From: Marmoricola endophyticus
GTDB lineage: Bacteria; Actinomycetota; Actinomycetes; Propionibacteriales; Nocardioidaceae
Assembly (NCBI RefSeq): GCF_014644415.1
Contig: NZ_BMKQ01000002.1
Location: forward strand, 207,646-271,645
Reading direction: 5' to 3'
Length of the DNA stretch: 64,000 nt
Below the pieces are notes generated by a model, which saw nothing but the letters and a program-made list of their open reading frames with translations, was not told the origin of the DNA and ran no database searches. Below, one piece after another: positions 46,716 to 54,240 of this stretch. A program made the position numbers and the translations under genes. The first letter of the stretch is position 1; every line of letters begins with the position of its first letter.

Positions 46716-47965
46716 CAGATGCTCCCGTACAGGACGGCCACGTTGGCACCTCCGAAGCCGAAGGAGTTGTTCAGCGCCGCGACGTCCCCGGACGGCAGGT
46801 CGCGGGCGGTGGTCGCGATGTCCAGCTCGACCAAGGGGTCCTGGGAGTCGAGGTTGATGGTCGGCGGGGAGGTGCGGTCGCGGATGGCGAGCACCGTGGC
46901 CACCGACTCCAGCGCGCCGGCCCCGCCGAGCAGGTGCCCGGTCATCGACTTCGTCGAGGTGACCACGACGTCCTCGACGTGCTTGCCGAGCGTCGTGTGC
47001 AGCATCAGCCCCTCGGCCACGTCGCCCTGCGGCGTGGACGTCGCGTGCGCGTTGACGTGCACGACGTCGGCCGGGCTGATGCCGGACTCCTCCAGCGCGC
47101 GGGCGATCGCGCGGGTGCCGCCGCGGCCCTCGGGGTCGGGCTGGGCGATGTCGTGGCCGTCGGCGGTGATCCCGGCGCCGAGCACCTCGGCGTAGATCGT
47201 CGCGCCGCGGGCGACGGCGTGCTCGTACGACTCCAGCACCAGCGCGCCGGCGCCCTCACCGAGGACGAAGCCGTCGCGGGCGGTGTCCCAGGGACGGGAG
47301 ACCGTCGTCGGGTCGCCGCCGTCCTCGCTGCCGGTCTTGGACAGCGCCATCATGTTGGCGAAGGCCGCCATCGGCAGCGGGTGGATCGCCGCCTCGGTGC
47401 CCCCGGCGACGACGACGTCGGCCCGGCCGAGGCGGATCTGGTCCGCGGCCAGGGCGACGCCCTCGTTGCCCGAGGCGCACGCCGAGACGGGGGTGTTCAC
47501 CGCCGCCCGCGCGCCGATCAGCAGGCTGACCTGCGCGGCGGGCGCGTTCGGCATCAGCATCGGGACCGCGAGCGGGGAGACCCGCCGCGGACCCTTCTCC
47601 TTGAGCGCGTCGTAGTTGCTCAGCAGGGTCTGGACCCCGCCGATGCCCGAGGCCATCGCCACGCCGACCCGCTCGCCGTCCAGCTCCGCCTGGTCCAGGC
47701 CGCTGTCGGCCCACGCCTCGGCCGCCGCGACCAGCGCGAGCTGGGACGTACGGTCGAGCCGGCGGGCCTTGACCCGGTCCAGGACCTCGGTGGGGTCGAC
47801 GGCGACCTGCGCGGCGATCTTCACCGGCAGGTCCGCCGCCCAGTCCTCGGTGAGCCGGCGGACGCCGGAGCGGCCGGCGAGCATCGCCTCCCATGTGGAG
47901 GCGACGTCACCCCCGAGGGGGTTGGTGGTGCCCAGGCCGGTCACGACGACGCGGGTCCTGCTCAT
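46715..47965 (-). CDS. fabF: Beta-ketoacyl-ACP synthase II
   Basis: 416 residues. Condensing enzyme with catalytic Cys in NTPVSACASGNEGVALA, His residues in VNAHATSTPQGDVAEG and STKSMTGHLLGGAGALE, and the start RTRVVVTGLGTTNPLGGDV. Elongates acyl-ACP with malonyl-ACP. ATG 47965 has AGGAGC upstream. Confidence 0.96.
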   Translation of the reverse strand: MSRTRVVVTGLGTTNPLGGDVASTWEAMLAGRSGVRRLTEDWAADLPVKIAAQVAVDPTEVLDRVKARRLDRTSQLALVAAAEAWADSGLDQAELDGERVGVAMASGIGGVQTLLSNYDALKEKGPRRVSPLAVPMLMPNAPAAQVSLLIGARAAVNTPVSACASGNEGVALAADQIRLGRADVVVAGGTEAAIHPLPMAAFANMMALSKTGSEDGGDPTTVSRPWDTARDGFVLGEGAGALVLESYEHAVARGATIYAEVLGAGITADGHDIAQPDPEGRGGTRAIARALEESGISPADVVHVNAHATSTPQGDVAEGLMLHTTLGKHVEDVVVTSTKSMTGHLLGGAGALESVATVLAIRDRTSPPTINLDSQDPLVELDIATTARDLPSGDVAALNNSFGFGGANVAVLYGSI

Positions 47966-48017
47966 GGGAGCTCCTGTTCTGCTGCGGACGTGGTGGGACG
48001 ACGGGCTCAGCGGTGGC

Positions 48018-48260
48018 TCAGGACTGGCCCTCGATGTACGACACGGCGTCGCCGACGGTCTTGAGGTTCTTCACCTGGTCGTCGGGGATGGTCACGCCGA
48101 ACTTCTCCTCGGCGGCCACGACGATCTCGACCATGGACAGTGAGTCGACGTCGAGGTCCTCGGTGAACGACTTGTCCAGCTGGACCTCGTCGGCGTCGAG
48201 GCCGGTGACCTCGTTGACGAGCTCGGCCAGGCCGGCGCGGATCTCCTCGGTGGTAGCCAT
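48018..48260 (-). CDS. acpP: Acyl carrier protein
   Basis: 80 residues, acidic, with the phosphopantetheine Ser at S40 in EDLDVDSLSMVEIVVAAEE. Carries the growing acyl chain for FabD, FabH and FabF encoded around it. ATG 48260 preceded by AGAGAGGA. Confidence 0.97.
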   Translation of the reverse strand: MATTEEIRAGLAELVNEVTGLDADEVQLDKSFTEDLDVDSLSMVEIVVAAEEKFGVTIPDDQVKNLKTVGDAVSYIEGQS

Positions 48261-48300
48261 GTGCGAACGGTTCCTCTCTGGTGGGTGGTGCGACTTGATG

Positions 48301-48340
48301 GGATCAGGGGGGATCAGGGGGGATCAGGGGGGATCAGGGG
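48301..48340. repeat. Four 10-bp tandem repeats between fabH and acpP
   Basis: Four perfect copies of GGATCAGGGG. The fabH stop codon lies in the copy nearest fabH (48331-48340). The other three extend the spacer ahead of the acpP ribosome site. Ten-bp period is one DNA helical turn. Confidence 0.85.
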
Positions 48341-49329
48341 ACCCGGACGACCTGGGCGGCGTACGCCAGGCCGGCGCCGAAGGCGATGATCAGCGCGAGG
48401 TCGCCCGAGCGGGCCGTGCCGTCGTCGAGCATCGCGCGCAGCGCGAGGGGGATCGACGCCGCCGAGGTGTTGCCCTGGTGGGCGATGTCGCGGGCGATGC
48501 GGACGTGCTCGGGGAGCTTGAGGGCGCGCGCCATGGCGTCGGTGATGCGCATGTTGGCCTGGTGGGGGACGAACAGGTCGAGGTCCTCGACCGTGATCCC
48601 GGCGGCGGCGATCGTCTCGCGCGCCACCTTGGCCATCTCGTACGACGCCCAGCGGAAGACCGCGTTGCCCTGCATCACCAGGTGCGGCATCCGCGGCTCG
48701 TCGGCCGCCAGGACGTCGCGCCAGTCCTCGCGGGAGCGGATGAGGTCGTACTGCTCGCCGTCGGAGCCCCACACGACGGGACTGATGCCGGGCTCCTCGC
48801 TGGGACCGACGACCACGGCGCCGGCGCCGTCGGCGAAGATGAAGGCGCTCCCGCGGTCGGTGGGGTCGGTCTGGTCGGAGAGCTTCTCGACGCCGATCAC
48901 CAGGACGTGCCGGGCGCTGCCGCCGCGGACCATGTCCGAGGCGAGGGCCACGCCGTGGCAGAAGCCGGCGCACGCCGCGGAGATGTCGAACGCCGCGGCC
49001 CGCTCGGTGCCGAGCTCGAAGGCGATCATGCTGGCCGCGGAGGGGGTCTGCAGGAAGTGCGACACCGTCGCGACGACGACGCAGTCGACCTGCGCCGCGT
49101 CGACCCCGGCCTCCTCGAGCGCCTGCCGGGCGCTGGCCACCGCCATCGAGACGACCGTCTCGTCGTCGGTGGCGAAGCGCCGCTCGACGATCCCGGACCG
49201 CTGCTGGATCCACTCGTCGCTGGAGTCGATCCTCTCGACGATCTCGGCGTTCGGCACGACCCGGCTCGGCCGGTACGACCCGACGCCGAGGACCGCGCTG
49301 CTGGTGGTGGGCGTCTCGCGCAGCCGCAT
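48334..49329 (-). CDS. fabH: Beta-ketoacyl-ACP synthase III
   Basis: 331 residues. Starter condensing enzyme: catalytic Cys in FDISAACAGFCHGVALA, His in DLFVPHQANMRITDAM, Asn in HQGNTSAASIPLAL. ATG 49329 overlaps the fabD stop by one base (TGATG), so coupled. Chooses acyl-CoA primers, in actinobacteria often branched; specificity cannot be read from sequence. Confidence 0.96.
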   Translation of the reverse strand: MRLRETPTTSSAVLGVGSYRPSRVVPNAEIVERIDSSDEWIQQRSGIVERRFATDDETVVSMAVASARQALEEAGVDAAQVDCVVVATVSHFLQTPSAASMIAFELGTERAAAFDISAACAGFCHGVALASDMVRGGSARHVLVIGVEKLSDQTDPTDRGSAFIFADGAGAVVVGPSEEPGISPVVWGSDGEQYDLIRSREDWRDVLAADEPRMPHLVMQGNAVFRWASYEMAKVARETIAAAGITVEDLDLFVPHQANMRITDAMARALKLPEHVRIARDIAHQGNTSAASIPLALRAMLDDGTARSGDLALIIAFGAGLAYAAQVVRVP

Positions 49330-50522
49330 CAGGCGACCCCGTCCGGGTGCAGGCGCAGCAGCGGCTGACCCGGCGAGACCAGGTCGCCGTCCTCGACGAG
49401 CCACTCCACGACCGAGCCGCCGTACGGCGCGTTGACGGGGGTCTCCTCGCGCCGGGCCCGGACGACGCCGATGCTCGTCTCGGGGGCGAACGACGCGGCC
49501 TCCCCTGCGCCCTCGGCGCGGACGAACGTGCCCTTGGTGGGGGAGACCAGGAGCCGCCACGTGGGGGAGGTGTCCAGGTGGGCCGACTCGCCGTGCTTCT
49601 CGCAGAAGGCACGGGCGTCGTCGAGCTGGTCGGGGGTCTTGAGCGCGAACGTCTCGACGCCCTTGAGGGCGCGGCGCGCGATGCCGGTCAGCGTGCCGGC
49701 GGGCGGCATCTCGAGGATGCCGGTGACCCCGAGGTCGGTCATCGTCTCCTGGCACAGGTCCCACCGGACCGGGTTGGCGACCTGTCGCACGATGCGGCGC
49801 ACGACGTCGCGGCCGTCGTGGACGACGGTGCCGTCGGCGTTGGAGATGACGGGGATGCGGGCGTCGTGCGTCGAGACACCGCGGGCCAGCGAGGCCATCA
49901 CGTCGACGGCGGGCGCCATGTGCTCGGTGTGGAAGGCGCCGGCGACGGAGAGGGGACTGAGCCGGGCCTTGGCGGGCGGGTCGTCCGCGAGGGCCTGGAG
50001 CTGCTCCGTGGTGCCGGCGGCGACGACCTGGCCGGCCGCGTTGACGTTGGCGGGGGTGAGCCCGTGGCGCTCCAGCACCGCGAGCACCTCATCGGCGTCG
50101 CCGCCGAGCACGGCAGTCATCCCCGTGGGCGTCGCCTCGGCGGCCCGCGCCATGGCCCGGCCCCGCTCGCGTACGAGGACCATGGCCTGCTCGGCCGTGA
50201 TCGCCCGCGCACCCGCGGCCGCGGTGAGCTCGCCGACGCTGTGGCCCGCGACGGCCCCGATCTTGCCGAACGCGTCGGCCGGGTGGGGGAACAGGGCCAG
50301 CGCGGCCACCAGGCCGGTCGCGACCAGCAGCGGCTGGGCGATCGCGGTGTCCCGGATCGTCTCGGCGTCCGCCTTCGTGCCGTAGTGGACCAGGTCTAGG
50401 TCGGCCACGGTGCCGAGCCAGCCCAGCCGCTGGGCGAAGTCCGGGTCCTCCAGCCACGGCTCGAGGAAGCCGGGGGACTGGGCCCCCTGGCCGGGGGCGA
50501 CGACGATCAGCACGAGGTCCAT
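49329..50522 (-). CDS. fabD: Malonyl-CoA:ACP transacylase with BCCP-like C-terminal domain
   Basis: 397 residues, about 80 longer than usual for FabD. Transacylase domain (1-~310): APGQGAQSPGFL, nucleophile S95 in VAGHSVGELTAAAG, His in VAGAFHTEHMAPAVD. The C-terminal ~75 residues align by eye with a biotin carboxyl carrier domain: VSPTKGTFVRAEG resembles SPMVGTFYR, and VNAPYGGSVVEWLVEDGD then PGQPLLRL resembles the second half-barrel. The EAMKM biotinylation motif is RARRE, with R358 where the biotin Lys should be, so it is probably not biotinylated. ATG 50522; neighbour fabH is coupled. Confidence 0.92.
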   Translation of the reverse strand: MDLVLIVVAPGQGAQSPGFLEPWLEDPDFAQRLGWLGTVADLDLVHYGTKADAETIRDTAIAQPLLVATGLVAALALFPHPADAFGKIGAVAGHSVGELTAAAGARAITAEQAMVLVRERGRAMARAAEATPTGMTAVLGGDADEVLAVLERHGLTPANVNAAGQVVAAGTTEQLQALADDPPAKARLSPLSVAGAFHTEHMAPAVDVMASLARGVSTHDARIPVISNADGTVVHDGRDVVRRIVRQVANPVRWDLCQETMTDLGVTGILEMPPAGTLTGIARRALKGVETFALKTPDQLDDARAFCEKHGESAHLDTSPTWRLLVSPTKGTFVRAEGAGEAASFAPETSIGVVRARREETPVNAPYGGSVVEWLVEDGDLVSPGQPLLRLHPDGVA

Positions 50523-50582
50523 GCTGCCCGGGGGCGGGCGAGGTCGACGCATCCGTCGCCGACAGAGTCGCCCGGTGGTTTC

Positions 50583-50599
50583 TTGTAGGGAACCTACAA
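50583..50599. promoter_or_regulatory. Perfect palindrome upstream of fabD (operator candidate)
   Basis: TTGTAGG-GAA-CCTACAA, 7-bp arms and 3-bp centre, AT-rich for this genome. It overlaps the fasR stop and lies ~60 bp before fabD, where FasR binds its own fab operon in Streptomyces. A short terminator hairpin is the alternative. Confidence 0.6.
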
Positions 50600-51790
50600 A
50601 TCAGTGCTCGGGCCGCGGCCGTCGGCAACGAGCCGGCCGACGGTCAGCGCGACCCGGAGCGTGTACGCGTCCCGGGCGTCCGCGGGGTCGAGCCCCGAGA
50701 CCTCGTGGGCGCGACGCAGCCGGTAGCGCACGGTGTTGGCGTGCACGAAGAGGGCTCGGCCGGTCCCCTCCAGCGAGCGCCCGCCCTCGAGGTAGGCGGC
50801 GAGCGTGTCCAGCACCGACCCGCCGGCGGCGACGAGCGGGGCGTGGATCTCCTCGACCAGGTGACGTCGCGCCCGCTCGTCACCACTCAGCGCGCGCTCG
50901 GGGAGCAGGTCGTCGGCGGCGACCGGACGCGGTGCGTCGTACCAGCCCGGCGCGGAGCGGTAGCCGGCGAGCGCGGCGTCCGCGCTGACGGGCACCTCGT
51001 TGAGCCCCTCGACGGCCGGCCCGACGACGACCGGGCCCTCCCCGAACACCGCGGCGAGCGCGTCCAGCGGTCCGCGGTCGGACAGCCTCCCCACGATGAT
51101 CACCAGCCGGTCGCCCTGCACGGCGCACAGCACGCGGACGTCGTGGTCCTGCGCGACGCGCCGGGCGTCCTCGGTCACCTGGCCCCGGCGCGCCGGGGGG
51201 ATCGGGCCGACGAGCACCACCACGCGACCCTCCTCCCAGCCCAGCGCACTGGCCCGGGACTCGACCTCGGCCTCGGTCTCGCCGCGCAGCACGGAGTCGA
51301 CGACCAGCGCCTCGAGCCGGGCGTCCCACGCGCCGCGGAGCTCGGCGGCGCGGGCGTACACCTCGGCGGTCGCGAAGGCGACCTCGCGGCCGTAGCGGGT
51401 GACCGCCTCGAGGACGGGCCGGGCGTCCTCCTCGCCGAGCACCTGGACCAGGTTGGCCTCGACGACGTCGATCGTCAGGCGCACCATCGCCACCGTCCGC
51501 TGCAGCGTGATGCGACCAGCGAACGCGCGTGGTGCGTTGCCGAAGACCTGCGCCCTCAGCTCGGCCGCCTCGCCGTGCTCGTGCGGCGCGGTGTACCAGT
51601 CGACGAAGGCCGCCACGCCCGCCTGCACGATCGAGCCGATCCAGGTCCGCTCCTGCGCGTCCAGGTCACGGAACCAGCTCATGTCCCGGTCCATCCGCCG
51701 GACCGCCTCGGTGCTGAGCTGCCCGACGGCCGCGCGGAGCCGCTCGAAGGTCTCCGGGCGGACGTCGGGCGGTGGTGTCGCGGTTGTCAC
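50594..51790 (-). CDS. fasR: FasR-type transcriptional regulator of fatty-acid synthesis
   Basis: 398-residue PucR-like regulator: N-terminal helical domain, a GGDEF-like/PucR middle region (VVVLVGPIPPARRG, ALAAVFGEGPVVVGPA), and a C-terminal helix-turn-helix LDTLAAYLEGGRSLEGTGRA followed by LFVHANTVRYRLRR. Its place directly upstream of fabD-fabH-acpP-fabF equals that of FasR in Streptomyces coelicolor, which activates that operon; orthology is inferred from order and domain type. GTG 51790 is 6 nt after TACTGT on the minus strand. Confidence 0.87.
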   Translation of the reverse strand: MTTATPPPDVRPETFERLRAAVGQLSTEAVRRMDRDMSWFRDLDAQERTWIGSIVQAGVAAFVDWYTAPHEHGEAAELRAQVFGNAPRAFAGRITLQRTVAMVRLTIDVVEANLVQVLGEEDARPVLEAVTRYGREVAFATAEVYARAAELRGAWDARLEALVVDSVLRGETEAEVESRASALGWEEGRVVVLVGPIPPARRGQVTEDARRVAQDHDVRVLCAVQGDRLVIIVGRLSDRGPLDALAAVFGEGPVVVGPAVEGLNEVPVSADAALAGYRSAPGWYDAPRPVAADDLLPERALSGDERARRHLVEEIHAPLVAAGGSVLDTLAAYLEGGRSLEGTGRALFVHANTVRYRLRRAHEVSGLDPADARDAYTLRVALTVGRLVADGRGPSTDL

Positions 51791-51945
51791 GTTCCGACAG
51801 TACGGCGTGGTCGGACGGGCGCACTGGGGACGGTGGGCGGCCGGCCACCCGTCACCCCCGGGTGGAGCTCTCCTCATGGACGGTTCTGCCAAGCAGGCAA
51901 GGGGAAAGCCCGCAGCCGAGGCGTCCGTGTGGTGTGCTGGGACGC

Positions 51946-52926
51946 ATGTCCTCCCACCCGGTGCGTCGCCTGGTCATCCACGGTCACGAGCGGGCGTACG
52001 TCCAGGCGGGCAGCGGCCCGGTGCTCCTGCTGCTGCACGGGCTGGGCTGCGACCACACGACCTGGGACCCGGTGATCGACCGGCTCGCCGAGGAGTTCAC
52101 CGTCATCGCGCCGGACCTGCTCGGCCACGGGCAGTCGGCCAAGCCGCGGGCGGACTACTCGATCGGCGGCTACGCCAACGCGATGCGCGACCTGCTCACC
52201 GTGCTCGGCGTCGAGACCTGCACGGTCGTGGGGCACAGCCTCGGTGGCGGGGTGGCGATGCAGTTCGCCTACCAGTACCCCGAGCGCACCGAGCGGATGG
52301 TGCTGATCGCCCCCGGCGGCATCGGCCCCGAGGTCAGCCCGGCGATCCGGGCGGTCACGCTGCCGTTCTTCCGGCAGTGGATGGGGCTGCTGACCCTGCC
52401 CGGGCTGCGCCACGTCAACGGGACGGCGCTGCGCCTGCTGGCCCGGTCGGGCCTGCGTGCCACGCGGGACCTCGGCGAGGTCGCCGACATCTACGACTCG
52501 TTCCGGGACCCGGCCGCCCGGGCCGCGATCGGCCACGTCGTGCGCGCGTGCATCGACTGGCGCGGTCAGGTGATCACGATGGCGGACCGGGCGTACCTCA
52601 CGGCGGCGATGCCGATGGGCGTCATCTGGGGGAGCGAGGACCACGTCATCCCGGCCTCGCACGCCGAGATCGCCCGCCAGATCGCCCCCGGCGCGGAGGT
52701 CGAGCTGGTCGCGGACGCAGGGCACTTCCCGCACCGCGACCACCCCGAGCAGGTGGCCCGGCTGCTGCTGGACTTCGTGCGTACGACCCAGCCCTCCACC
52801 CACGACCGCGAGGACTGGCGCGAGCTGCTGACGTACGGGCCGAACCTCCCGGCCACCCGTGAGCGGGCCGGCGAGTGGCCGCTGCGCCCGCTGCCCCGGG
52901 CGACCCGCTCCCGGGCGTCGGCGTAG
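51946..52926 (+). CDS. Alpha/beta hydrolase
   Basis: 326 residues, epoxide-hydrolase/lipase-like. VLLLLHGLGCDHTTWDPV (oxyanion), FTVIAPDLLGHGQSAKP, nucleophile Ser in TVVGHSLGGGVAMQFA, acid Asp/Glu near VIWGSEDHVIPASHAE, and His in VADAGHFPHRDHPEQ. No signal peptide. ATG 51946 begins the conserved region; longer in-frame starts extend over non-conserved sequence. Confidence 0.88.
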   Translation: MSSHPVRRLVIHGHERAYVQAGSGPVLLLLHGLGCDHTTWDPVIDRLAEEFTVIAPDLLGHGQSAKPRADYSIGGYANAMRDLLTVLGVETCTVVGHSLGGGVAMQFAYQYPERTERMVLIAPGGIGPEVSPAIRAVTLPFFRQWMGLLTLPGLRHVNGTALRLLARSGLRATRDLGEVADIYDSFRDPAARAAIGHVVRACIDWRGQVITMADRAYLTAAMPMGVIWGSEDHVIPASHAEIARQIAPGAEVELVADAGHFPHRDHPEQVARLLLDFVRTTQPSTHDREDWRELLTYGPNLPATRERAGEWPLRPLPRATRSRASA

Positions 52927-52931
52927 CCGGC

Positions 52932-53306
52932 TCAGCCCCAGCTGCTCGCGTCGGTCAGGCAGAACGGGTGACCCGCGGGGTCCAGCAGCACTCGCCACGT
53001 CTCGCCGGGCTGCGGGTCGGCGAGCGTGGCGCCGAGCTCGACGGCGCGGGCCTCGGCGGCCGCGACGTCCGCGACGGCGACGTCGAGGTGGAACTGCTTG
53101 GTGCCGCCCTCGTTCGGCCACGGCGGTGGCTCGTACCCCTCGACCCGGCCGAAGCCGAGCGCGGGCCCCTCGCTGCCTCTGAGCATCGCGTAGCTCTCGT
53201 GGTCGGTCGCCACGACCTCCAGCTCCAGGAGGGCGGCCCAGAACGCGGACTCGGCGCCGACGTCCGCGCAGTCGATGGTGGTCATGGCCAGTCGGGTGCT
53301 CGTCAT
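52932..53306 (-). CDS. VOC/glyoxalase-like protein
   Basis: 124 residues, one vicinal-oxygen-chelate domain pair: TTIDCADVGAESAFWAALLELEVV, then TKQFHLDVAVADVAAAEARAVELGA and WRVLLDPAGHPFCL. Such single-module proteins act as dimers in detoxification or resistance; substrate unknown. Convergent with the hydrolase (5-bp gap). Confidence 0.87.
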   Translation of the reverse strand: MTSTRLAMTTIDCADVGAESAFWAALLELEVVATDHESYAMLRGSEGPALGFGRVEGYEPPPWPNEGGTKQFHLDVAVADVAAAEARAVELGATLADPQPGETWRVLLDPAGHPFCLTDASSWG

Positions 53307-53360
53307 GCGGCCAGCCTCCGCCGAGCGCGGTGAAGGGTCTTGGACGAACGCGTCAGGTCG

Positions 53361-53366
53361 TAGGGT
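53361..53366 (+). promoter_or_regulatory. Leaderless -10 of the AraC-type gene
   Basis: TAGGGT followed by 7 nt and GTG 53374; TTGGAC at 53340-53345 is a possible -35 (15-bp spacer). Confidence 0.55.
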
Positions 53367-53373
53367 CGTTCAC

Positions 53374-54240
53374 GTGTCCGAGGGCGGAGGGCGCCGTACT
53401 CCCGCCGGGGTGCTGCGCCCCGGCGACGCCACCCGGCGCATCGAGATCGGACGCGGGGCTCCGCCGCCGGGTCTCGCGGAGCACGTCGACTACCTGTGGT
53501 GGGTCTCCTGGCGCTGCCCGGAGCCGTACGTCCAGAGCGTGATCCCGCGACCGGTGGTCCACGTCGCGGCCGAGTGGCGCGCGGGTCAGCCTCGGCTGGT
53601 CGTCACGGGTGTGCCGAGCACCCGCTTCGACCGACGCCTGGTGGGCACCGGGCGAACGGTCGCGGCGGCGTTCCACCCGGCCGGCTTCCGCCCCCTGCTG
53701 GGGTCGGCCGTCGGTGCGCTGCGCGACCGGGAGGCGGCGCTGGGCGACCTCCTCGACCTCGACGACCGACCCGTGGCGCAGCGCCTGCTGGACCCTGCGG
53801 TGGACGTCGAGAGCGCGGCCGGCGAGCTCGGCGCGTGGCTGGAGGACGTCTCGGTGGTGCCCGACCCGCGCGTCGCCGAGCTGCGGCACCTCGTGGCCCT
53901 GGTCGAGCACGACCGCGAGGTCACTCGGGCCGACCAGGTCGCCGCGCTGGCCGGCGTCCGTCTGCGCACGCTGCAGCGCCGGTTCACCGAGTACGTCGGC
54001 ATCGGCCCCAAGTGGGTCGTGCAGCGCTTCCGGCTCCTCGACGTCGCCGAGGCCGCCCACGGCGACGAGCCCGTCGACTGGGCGGAGCTCGCCGGCCGCC
54101 TCGGGTACGCCGACCAGTCGCACCTGATCCGCGCCTTCACGGCGCTGGTCGGCGAGCCCCCGGCGGCGTACGTCGAGACTCAGGCGTCGCCGCCCTCCTG
54201 GGCCACCTCGGACACCGCGGTCGGGTCGTCGATCCGGTAG
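53374..54240 (+). CDS. AraC-family transcriptional regulator
   Basis: 288 residues. N-terminal domain ([35 protein letters not shown]) of the DUF6597-like type, C-terminal AraC helix-turn-helix: [41 protein letters not shown], then [20 protein letters not shown] 53374 is favoured by promoter spacing. The 3' end runs 61 bp into aceE on the other strand, so the last ~20 residues are antisense to the end of AceE. Confidence 0.87.
   Translation: MSEGGGRRTPAGVLRPGDATRRIEIGRGAPPPGLAEHVDYLWWVSWRCPEPYVQSVIPRPVVHVAAEWRAGQPRLVVTGVPSTRFDRRLVGTGRTVAAAFHPAGFRPLLGSAVGALRDREAALGDLLDLDDRPVAQRLLDPAVDVESAAGELGAWLEDVSVVPDPRVAELRHLVALVEHDREVTRADQVAALAGVRLRTLQRRFTEYVGIGPKWVVQRFRLLDVAEAAHGDEPVDWAELAGRLGYADQSHLIRAFTALVGEPPAAYVETQASPPSWATSDTAVGSSIR

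Noticed and set aside
48301..48340. CRISPR-like repeat array
   Set aside because: Units are contiguous 10-mers with no spacers and no cas genes nearby; simple tandem repeat.
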